Origin: Heterohyrax brucei
Taxonomy: Eukaryota > Chordata > Mammalia > Hyracoidea > Procaviidae
DNA: 64,000 nucleotides
Assembly: GCA_028571685.1 (NCBI GenBank)
Contig: CM053166.1
Location: 64,256,111-64,320,110, forward strand
Reading direction: 5' to 3'
A program made the position numbers and the translations under genes. Positions 56,072-64,000 of the stretch are shown here, one piece after another (the stretch's first letter is position 1; every line of letters starts with the position of its first letter). The notes under the pieces are model-generated. The model ran no database searches, was not told the DNA's origin, and saw only the letters and a list, made by a program, of their open reading frames with translations.

Positions 56072-56140
56072 TCGTGCTTTGTCAGATTTTGGGTCGTCAT
56101 GAGTCAGATCCGACTCGACGGCACTTGGCTTGGCTTTGGC
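56072..56140 (+). mobile_element. Tail-only ~65-bp insertion (candidate)
   Basis: 'GTCATGAGTCAGATCCGACT' plus 'CGACGGCACTTGGCTTGGC' in the L1. The L1 sequence at this place elsewhere (6765-6800, 55115-55135) lacks it. TSD not resolved. Confidence 0.6.
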
Positions 56141-59100
56141 TAAGCTGTGTATGAGAACTTCCATTGTTAACCCTATTTTTTCTTGCATGATCTTTCTCAT
56201 TTTAGGTTTGATATTTAGGTCTTTGATCCATTTTGAGTTAGCTTTTGTGTAAGGCGTGAGATATGGGTCTTGATTAATTTTTGCAAATAGAGATACAATT
56301 TTGCCAACACCATTTGTTAAAGAGAATCCTTTTACTCCAGTTTACAATCTAGGGCCTTTGTTGGATATCAACTGTTAATAAGAGGATGGTTGTATCTCTA
56401 GGGCCTCAGCTCTGTTCCATTGGTCTATATGTCTCTTTTTGTACCAGTACAAGGCTGTTTTGACTACCGTGGTGGTGTAATGGGTTCTAAGGTTTGGTAG
56501 TATACCTCTTCTTCAGTAGTGCTTTATGTACCCTGCGTTTCTTCCTTTTCCAAATTTGGTGATTTGTTTCTCCATCTCATTAAAAAATGACACTGGAATT
56601 TTTATTGGGATTTTTTTGTATATGTAGATCGCATTCAGTAAAATAGACATTTTCATAAAGTTAAGTCTTCCTATCCATGAGCAGGGTAGGTTTCTCCATT
56701 TCCATAAGTCTCTTGGTTTCTTGCAGTAAGGTCTTGTAGTTCTCTCTGTACAGGTCCCTTATTTCTCTAATTAGATTTAATCCTAGGTATTTTATCTTCT
56801 TAGGGGTTTGATAAATGGTACTGATTTGGTGATTTCTTCTTTGATGATGTCTTTCTTGGTATAAAGGAATCTGACTGATTTATTTATGTTTATCTTATAT
56901 CCTTATACTTTGCTGAACTCTTCTATTAGTTTGAGTAGTTTACTTATGGATTCTTTAGGACTCTTTGTGTATACAATCATATCGTCTGCAGATAGGGAGA
57001 TTTTTATTTCTTCTGTGCCTGTGCAGATGCCCTTTATTTCTTTGTCTTGTCTAATTGCTCTGGCTAGACCCTCTCACACAACATTAAATAGAAGGGGTGA
57101 GAGTGGGCATCCTTGTCTAATTCCCACTCCCCAGGGGAATTCTTTCAGTCTCTCTCCATTTAGGATGATGTAGGTGGTTGACTTTGCATAGATGCCCTTT
57201 ATTGCACTGAAGAATTTGCTATCTATTCCTATTTTGCTGAGAGTTTTTAGCATGAATGGGTGTTGGACTTTGTCAAATGCCTTTTCTGTATCAATTGACA
57301 AAATTAGGCTATTCTTATCCTTTGTGCCATTTATGTGGTTGATCACATTAATTATTTTTCTTAAGCTGAACAAGCCTTTCATCCCTGGTATGACCATAGC
57401 TTGGTCATGATGGATTATTTTTTTTTGATATGCTGTTGAATTCTAGTGGCTAAGATTTTGTTGAAGAATTTTGCATCTCAGTTCACGAGTGATATTGATC
57501 TGTAATTTTCCTTTTGGGGGGATCTTTCCCTGGCTTTGTATCAGGGTTATGCCTGCTTCATAGAATGAATTTGGGAGTATTCTATCCTTTTCTAGAGTGT
57601 GAAATAGACTAAATAATATTGGGGTTAACTGTTGTCTAAAAGTTTGGTAGAATTCTCTGGTGAAGCCATCTAGGCCAGGACTTTTTTTTGGCAGGTAGTT
57701 TTTCAATTACTTTTTCAATCTTTTCCTTTGTGATGGCTTTATTAAGTTGTTCTACTTCTACTAGTGATAATTTTGTCAGGAGATACAAATATAGAAATTT
57801 GTCCATTTCAAATCTGTTGGAGTACAGTCTCTCCTAGTATTTTGTTATGATACTTTTGATTTCTGTTGGATCTGCTGTGACATTTCCCATGTCATTTTTT
57901 ATTCAGGTTACTTGTTTCCTCTCCCGTTTTTCTTTTGTAACTTTAGCAAATGGTTTATCAGTTTTGTTGATCTTTTCAAAGAACCAACTTATAGTTTTGT
58001 TAATTTTTTCAGTTGTTCTTCTATGCTCTAATTCATTGAGTTCTGCTCTAATCTTTATGATCTGTTTTCTTCTACCGCCTGAGGGGTTCCTCTGTTGCTT
58101 TCTTTCTACTTGTTCCCGCTGTAGGGTTAATTCTTCGGTTTGGGTCCTTTCTTCATTCCTGATGTGTGCATTTATAGAGAAAATCTGGCCTCTGACCACT
58201 GTTTTTGCTGTAGAATTTTACAGCAAAATTCTACAGAATCCTGTAGATTCTGGAGGGATGTGTTTTCATTTTCATTATATTCTGTAAATATCTTTAATTC
58301 ATCCATTATTTCTTCTATAACTCATAGATTTTTCAGCAATGTGTTGTTCAGTTTCCACGAGTTCGAATATCTACCTGTTTTTTCAGCTATTGATTCCAAC
58401 TTTTATGTCTTTATGGTCCAAGAAGCTGCTTTGCAATTATTGAATGGTTTCCATTTTGTTGGGACTTTATTTATGTCCTAACACATGGTGTATTCTGGAA
58501 ATTTTCCATGTGCATTGGAGAAGGAATACTTATCTATCTGTTGATGGGTAAAAGGTTCTGTGTATGTGGATGAGGTCTAGTTGGTTAATTGTCACAATAA
58601 TATCTTCTATATCTTTACTGAGCCTTTTTCTGGATGATTTGTCCATTACTGAAAGTGGAGTACTGAAGTCTTCAACTGCCATTGTGGAGAATTCTATCTC
58701 ATTTTTCAATGTACTTAGTGTTTGTTTAATGTATTTAGATGCTCTGGTATCTGCTGCCTAAATGTTTAATATTGTTATGTTCTGCTTATGTATTGAAACA
58801 TTCAGCAATAAATAGTGACTGTCTTTGTCCACAATGGTAGATTTTACATTAAAATGTATATTATCCAAGATTATGTTGTTGACTTGACATATATTTTTCC
58901 ACCCTTTAATTTTCAATTTGCTCATATCTTTGAATCTGAGGTTTGTTTCTTCTAAGCAACATATAGGATGAGTGTGTCTTTTAGTCCAGGATGTCACTGT
59001 CTCTTTATTGGAGTGTTCAGTCTGTTTACATTCAGTGTAATTATTAGTAGGCATGTATTTAGTGCTGCCATTTTGATGCTTTTATTTTTGTGCTGTTGAT

Positions 59101-59499
59101 GTTCTCTATGTTGCTCTTTTTATTCTGTTCTGTGTCATTCTTTACGGTTTGACTTTTCATCTTTTTCAGTGTTGCTTTTGTGATTGTTGAGACTCCTGTA
59201 TTACGTTTCTTGTTTTCATATGTTGCACTGTTATTTTTCTTTGCAGCTAACTCTGTGATCCCCCTTACTATTCTAAGTTTAAACCAGACTTTAACTTCTG
59301 CATATCTTTTTAATTTTCACTCCATCTGCAAGGGTTATAACTACTGTAATATATCCCTCTTTTTAGTGTGACAGTGTTATAGTTTTCATGATATGGTCAC
59401 TGATTCCTTTCTTTTAATATTAATTGCTTTGATTCAGCACTGTGACTTCCCTGAGTAGCATTCTGGATGCTGTGTCCTGCATTGCCTCTTAATTATACA

Positions 59500-60393
59500 C
59501 TTAATGGTGTTTTTTTTTTCGAAGCAAAGAGCTTCTTTCACTATTTCTTGCAGTTTTGGTTTGTCTTTTACAAAGTCTCTAAGCTTCTATTGATCTGTGA
59601 ACGTCTTAATTTCATCTTCATATTTGAGAGACAGTTTTGCAGGATATATAATTCTTGTTTGGAAGTTTTTCTCCTTCAAGGCTTTGAATGTGTCATCCCA
59701 CTGTCTCCTTGCCAACATTATTTCTGCCAAAAAGTCAGATGAAATCCTACAAGGCTTTCCTCTGATTGTTAGCTTTACTTTAACTCTCACTGCCTTTAAG
59801 GGTCTCTCTTTATGTTTCATTTTATTAAGCTTGATTATAGTATGTCTCGGTATCTTTCTTTTGGGGTCTAACTTTTATGGTGTTCAGTATCCATCTTGGA
59901 AATCTATGGTCTCTTCTTTGATAATTTCAGTTAAGTTTTATGTCAGCAACTCTACAACAATACTCTCTGTATTTTCAGCTACCCCTCCATGTTCAGGAAC
60001 TTTATGCCTTTTAATAGAGCCCCACATGTTTCTTAATGCTTCCTCATTTTTCTTATTTATTTTCTCTAATTTCTGCTCATAATTGCTGGTGTCAGTTGCT
60101 CTATCCTCAAGCTCACTGACTGGCTTCCATCTCCTCCATTCCGTTATTTTGGCTTTCAATTGAATTGCCTAATTCTGTGATTTTGTTATTGATCTGATGA
60201 ATTTCAGATTGTTGATGTTCCATTGGTTCATATAGCTTTTTTAATTTTTCATTTTGCTCTGCTACATTTTGTTTAGGAGGGCTCTTTATATAATTCTTTT
60301 TTAATCAACCTCCAATAGTTTCATAAAGGCTTCTTCATCTGGGATATTTTTTGATTCTTTATTTTGGGAGTTTCTGTAGCCATGGTGGACTGT
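59500..60393 (-). pseudogene. L1 ORF1, decayed
   Basis: The C-terminal domain at 59587-59820 ('KLTIRGKPCRISSDFLAEIM', 'TRIIYPAKLSLKYEDEIKT') and coiled-coil remnants at 59938-60159 ('VSELEDRATDTSNYEQKLEK') match the young ORF1. Frameshifted between them. Confidence 0.8.
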
Positions 60394-61527
60394 TTCTTTA
60401 AGTGGTTACGTATAGATTGTTGTGTTCATGTTATCTGGAAGTTGTTCACTTTGTCTGGTGTTTCCTCAGCAGGACCTGAGGCATAGTTCTAAAAGCAGAG
60501 TTGGTCACTAGCCACCTCTGTGTACTCTAGTGACTGGCCCAAAGTGGACTCTCTGGAGTGTCAGACTCTGCCTCCTGGCTGGCAAAGTTGGTGCCCTACT
60601 TTTGGAGTCACCAGGAGGCTGTCAGCAGATACTACGATGTGGATCAATGATGGGTAGATTAGATGCTGCCAGGCCAATCAGGCATCAGGTTTCCAGGTGG
60701 TCTTATTTTAAAAAGATGCTTTACTGCTAAGCGAGGAGCTGCCCAAGGGGTGTCAAAATCAGTTAGGCTCTCAAGAGTGTCAGGCCTCACCTTCTGGCTG
60801 GCAATGAAAGCACCTCATAGGCCATCTCCAGAAGCTGTGACATAGTTCAAAGTAGGGAAGGGTTGCAGCCTTTCTGTCATCCTCTGCCAGGCCCTACTCA
60901 TAACTCTAGAGGCCTTGCCATCCTAACCACAGCTTTTCTGCTGGAGAAGCATAGTCCAGAGAGGCATTCCTACTCAGTGTGACAATAATCCCCCCACTGA
61001 GACCTCCAGTTGGGTGACTCCACCTGCCAGATGACCAAGATAACATGTAGTCTGTGCTGCCCTTCCTGCCATGAAACCAAAGAATCTATGGCACAGCTCA
61101 GAAAAGAGAATTTTGAAGGGGTGGTGGTACCATCTGTCAGCTGCTGGACTGTCAGTATGTGGCTATCCCACACACATTCTCTCTGCTGCACTATACACTG
61201 TTTACTTAAGCACTGCAGTTCAGCATATCAGCCAGCTCATGCTTAGCCCTCGCCTCCAGATAAAAAGAAGGTGTCAACACCTGCAGCCATCCCAAAAGAT
61301 GAGTCAGCTGAAGCAGGGCTCAGTGTTCACTGTCTCGTGTTAAAGAGAGGTAGTTTCCCATTTACTGGCATGTAGTCCAATATGACAACACTATGCCATA
61401 TCCTATGGTTCTCCAGATGTCCATGGTGCTCCGTTCAGTTATCATTCCAGGCTTTAGTCCTCAGAGGGAATTGAGGAGACACATGTCTAGCCTGTCATCT
61501 AGTCTGTCATCTTGGCCCTGCCCCCTG
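60394..61527 (-). promoter_or_regulatory. L1 5' UTR, decayed
   Basis: Contains YY1-like 'CATCTTGGCC' at about 61508-61517 near the 5' end. A duplicated 'TCTAG(C/T)CTGTCATC' (about 61477-61507) lies just inside the start. Open frames here are chance overlaps. Confidence 0.5.
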
Positions 61528-62228
61528 TGAACAAATGAATCTTAGAAGAAATACATCTTTTATGAGGATGGTGAAACTAATCATTAGAAAAGGACATCAT
61601 ATTTGGTAAAGTGGGGGCAGCTGAAACAAGGAAATGTTTAGTAACATGCATTGTCATAATGGCAACACAATAGACTAAGATATACCAGTGATACTGAAGA
61701 TGACACTTGCATTAACAACATACTGTGGACATAATCCTGCTTGGAAATAATCTTTTCATTTTTACATAATTGGATCATAGCCAAATAGAGGACATCCTAA
61801 CTCTACTCACTTTTGAGTTATAAAAAGCAGATTATCAGGCAAAGCCATGATGGCTTATTATTCACACACTTCCTCTGGTCCCTCTTACAACACAGGCCTG
61901 AAAAAAACACGTGAATCAATTATATACAACAGTCTAAGAACCCTGAATATCAAAGACAAAGGTGAGGAATCTCAGACTGAGCAGCAGAGGGAGAAGTGTT
62001 TCAGAAACACCAAGGAGTTGCCAGAACTAACTTGGCCATTAACAGCACTTTACACAAGTTGACCCAGCTGGTGTAAGCAGCAAGGTGTTCAGGGCACATT
62101 TTCCACACCAGAAGAGACCAAACAGCAGAGAGTCATCTCAAACTCCCAGAATCAGTTAGAAACAGCATTTGTTTGGCAAAAAATAAATGCAGGCATCTGA
62201 CCTTCCAAGCAGATCAGGAAAAAAAAAT

Positions 62229-62260
62229 GAGTTGGATCCCACTCGACGGCACTTGGCTGG
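62229..62260 (+). mobile_element. Tail-only ~32-bp insertion (candidate)
   Basis: 'GAGTTGGATCCCACTCGACG' then 'GCACTTGGCTGG' is SINE/RTE tail sequence following an A-run. TSD not evident. Confidence 0.55.
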
Positions 62261-63041
62261 CTAGCTTTACAAAGGAAAGGATCTGTCTTCCATTTGCCTA
62301 CACTTTCCTGCTCTGCTGTGGGTCCCAGTCTGGCTTTAGTAACTGCTGTCCTCCCTGAGACAGAAGTAGGACCTGTCATGTGCCCTGAGCTGTTCTTCCA
62401 GAGATGAAAAAAATTACAAACAGGAAAAAATAATCTGCCAGTTCCCTAAGCAGGAAGCTCAGTGTAAGCGTAACTCCTTTGCCTAGGCACAGTCATAAAG
62501 GGTCCAAGGACTTTGAATGCCTTTCACCCCTGCATAGAACTGTGTGGGCCATTTCAACAGCATAAGTCCTCATTAGCACCATAAAACATGATATATACCT
62601 AAAGCCTGTTTTCATCTATATCTGCTGTAGAGGGAAGTGGCAGATTTGCAACTTTTGATACCACTGTAATTATTAGGCAGGATCTACACATCAGGGGCCT
62701 GAGGACTGGAGACTCCAGCCACTCTACTGAGCCACCCTCAGCATATGTTCAAAAATAAGTGGTTGCTCTCATTCCTTACAGCCAACAGAATTGTGTGTCC
62801 ATAGTCCAGATGCAAAATCCACTTACCTACATCCTGTAGTGAATAAGGATGCATCTTCCACTCAGACACTCAGGAGCAGCATTCAACCTCCTGCCTTGAT
62901 CAGCACATGACCCCCTACTGCAGTCAGATACCTGGACCTACTCCAATCACCCCTGCCCATCTAGGACTGTAAGTGAGAACCTGCATCACACACTCAGTGG
63001 CTGACAATCTGTACATCTAAGTTGAATCCACAAGAAAATAA

Positions 63042-63685
63042 ATGGATTCCTGGGCTCACATGTCTAGTAACAACTCTAGCCACCTGCAAACAGGACTTGA
63101 GAGCTTCAAAAATGCTAATAACAAACTAGCTCACACAACCAGCCTATGTGGACATATCAAAACAAAACAAACCAAGAAGCTAGGACACAATAAGCAAAAT
63201 GAAAATAAATATAATAACTTACTGATGGCCCAGAGACAACAGTCAGCATCAAATAACATAAAGGGGAAGATCATGAAGGCTTCAATATGTGACCAAAAGA
63301 TTCAAAAACGCTTTCAGAGAAAGAGAAATTCTTAAAATTACCAGAGGTGCAATTCAAAAGACTAATATACAAAACTCTTCAACAAATCAGGAAGGAGATC
63401 AGGAAAAACACAGAGCAAGCCAAAGAACACACAGACAAAGCAACAGAGGAACTTGAGAAGGTTATAAAACAGCATAATGACAAATGTAGCAGGTTGCAAA
63501 AATCTATAGAGAGAAAACTAATAGAAATTGAAAAGATTAACAATAAAATTTCAGAATTATACAACTCAATAGAAAGTCATAGAAGCAGAATCGAAACAAA
63601 GAAAGTCAGAATTAGCACTACTGAAGATAAAGCACTTGACAAAAATTTATTTGAGGAAAAATCAGAAACAAAATTTTTAAATTAA
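63042..63685 (+). pseudogene. Old L1 ORF1, N-terminal and coiled-coil part
   Basis: Two frames (63042-63335 and 63347-63685) are separated by a frameshift near 63336. The second is a long predicted coiled coil, rich in E/K/R ('ATEELEKVIKQHNDKCSRLQ', 'KKVRISTTEDKALDKNLFEE'), as in the trimerisation stalk of ORF1p. A 50-bp SINE tail interrupts what follows. Confidence 0.7.
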
Positions 63686-63689
63686 AAAA

Positions 63690-63742
63690 CCCTAGGTCAC
63701 TATCAGTCAGAATCAACTCAATGGTAGTAAGTTTGGTTTTTT
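63690..63742 (+). mobile_element. SINE tail fragment (~52 bp) in L1 ORF1
   Basis: 'CCTAGGTCACTATCAGTCAG' then 'AATCAACTCAATGG' plus a T-rich end is the 3' part of an AfroSINE. It is 5'-truncated and lies inside ORF1 of the old L1. Confidence 0.7.
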
Positions 63743-64000
63743 ATTTAAGTAATACAGGGTTTAGGTTTTCTTGGTAGCAGTTATGTACAACTCTTCCTAA
63801 AGGAATAACTTATAAGTGATTGGAGTAACAGAACAGGAGGGAAGATAACAGAGAATACAGAAATAATTGCTGAATATTTGTTGGCAGAAAACTTCCTTAA
63901 TATAGTGAAAGATGAGAAGATATCTATCCAAGAAGCTTATCAAATCCCACACAAGATAGATCCCAAAAGAAAGTCACCAAGACTTATTATAATTAAACTT

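Larger units (their letters stand above)
55245..59072 (-). pseudogene. L1 ORF2, decayed
   Basis: Pieces: C-terminal region about 55476-55661 ('LWKAIWCFLKKLEIDIPFGP'), RT palm 57074-57397 ('[20 protein letters not shown]', '[14 protein letters not shown]'), fingers 57443-57706 and endonuclease remnants 58560-59054 ('WTKRHTHPICCLEETNLRFK'). The FADD region is readable as complement around 56985. Many stops and shifts. Confidence 0.82.
53153..61527 (-). mobile_element. Full-length L1 on the minus strand, with later insertions
   Basis: The 3' end is at 53153 and the 5' end near 61527 ('CATCTTGGCCCTGCCCCC', complement of the family start). TSD TGAACAAATCAACCTT (53137-53152) and TGAACAAATGAATCTT (61528-61543). 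ORF2 about 55245-59072, spacer to about 59500, ORF1 about 59500-60393, 5' UTR to 61527. Later insertions: an LTR (53721-54244), an L1 fragment (54502-55135) and tail pieces at 55960-55993 and 56072-56140. Subtracting these leaves about 7.1 kb. Confidence 0.87.
52866..61690 (+). mobile_element. RTE LINE 3' part, split by an L1
   Basis: 52866-53152 reads as the RTE C-terminal region (a frame with 'INAFRLWCW'). 61528 onward continues with 'GAACAAATGAATCTTAGAAG' and 'GGACATCATATTTGGTAAAG', the equivalent of 'FGHVI' in other copies, and fades by about 61690. An 8.4-kb L1 sits between the halves. Confidence 0.7.
61840..64000 (+). mobile_element. Old L1, 5' UTR and ORF1, running out of the window
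   Basis: The 5' UTR-like part starts about 61840 ('GCCATGATGGC'). ORF1 segments are at 63042-63335 and 63347-63685, then 63800 onward ('TENTEIIAEYLLAENFL', 'KIDPKRKSPRLIIIKL'). It is interrupted by tail pieces at 62229-62260 and 63690-63742. ORF2 would lie beyond the window. Confidence 0.72.

Overview
This window reads as mammalian intergenic DNA, almost entirely made of transposable elements. I find no host exon, tRNA or rRNA gene, CRISPR array, origin or bacterial-type operon. The lineage is most likely Afrotheria, probably Paenungulata (elephant, hyrax or sea cow). The evidence is many tRNA-headed SINEs with the AfroSINE body and an 'ACTCGACGGCA'-type tail, RTE/BovB-like LINEs with the same tail, and an L1 family with a distinctive 3' UTR. 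The species is an inference; no gene fixes it.

Layout. 1-4050: an RTE 3' end, several SINEs, an old LTR-like repeat and an inverted pair of mariner transposase ends. 4051-13053: an old full-length L1 on the minus strand, inserted into a SINE and itself carrying a Tc1/mariner transposase remnant, a SINE with about 715 bp of foreign sequence, and a 35-bp tail-only insertion. 13054-21972: low-copy DNA with SINEs, MIRs, LTRs and a minus-strand RTE. 21973-28308: a second minus-strand L1. 28309-43200: LTRs, two further RTE copies, an LTR with an adjacent primer-binding site, a twin-primed L1 end and long low-copy stretches. 43200-52858: an old plus-strand L1 hosting a young, nearly complete L1 (44001-51180) with a perfect 16-bp target-site duplication (TSD), plus a later L1 3' fragment. 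52866-61690: an RTE split by a minus-strand L1, which in turn hosts an LTR, an L1 fragment and tail-only insertions. 61840-64000: 5' UTR and ORF1 of an old L1 leaving the window.

How the parts work together. L1 encodes its own RNA-binding protein (ORF1) and endonuclease/reverse transcriptase (ORF2). RTE encodes an endonuclease/reverse transcriptase, and the SINEs carry the RTE 3' tail, so they were presumably copied by RTE enzymes. Every coding region seen is damaged; the youngest L1 has one stop in ORF1 and about six lesions in ORF2.

Most notable: (1) the unusually long ORF1-ORF2 spacer of these L1s (about 416 bp) holds an 87-88 codon open frame with the same start and end in two independent copies, its end overlapping the ORF2 start codon; (2) several 20-60 bp insertions consist only of the RTE/SINE 3' tail, some with clear TSDs; (3) a SINE insertion appears to carry about 715 bp of upstream sequence; (4) there is a Tc1/mariner remnant of a type I associate with arthropods.
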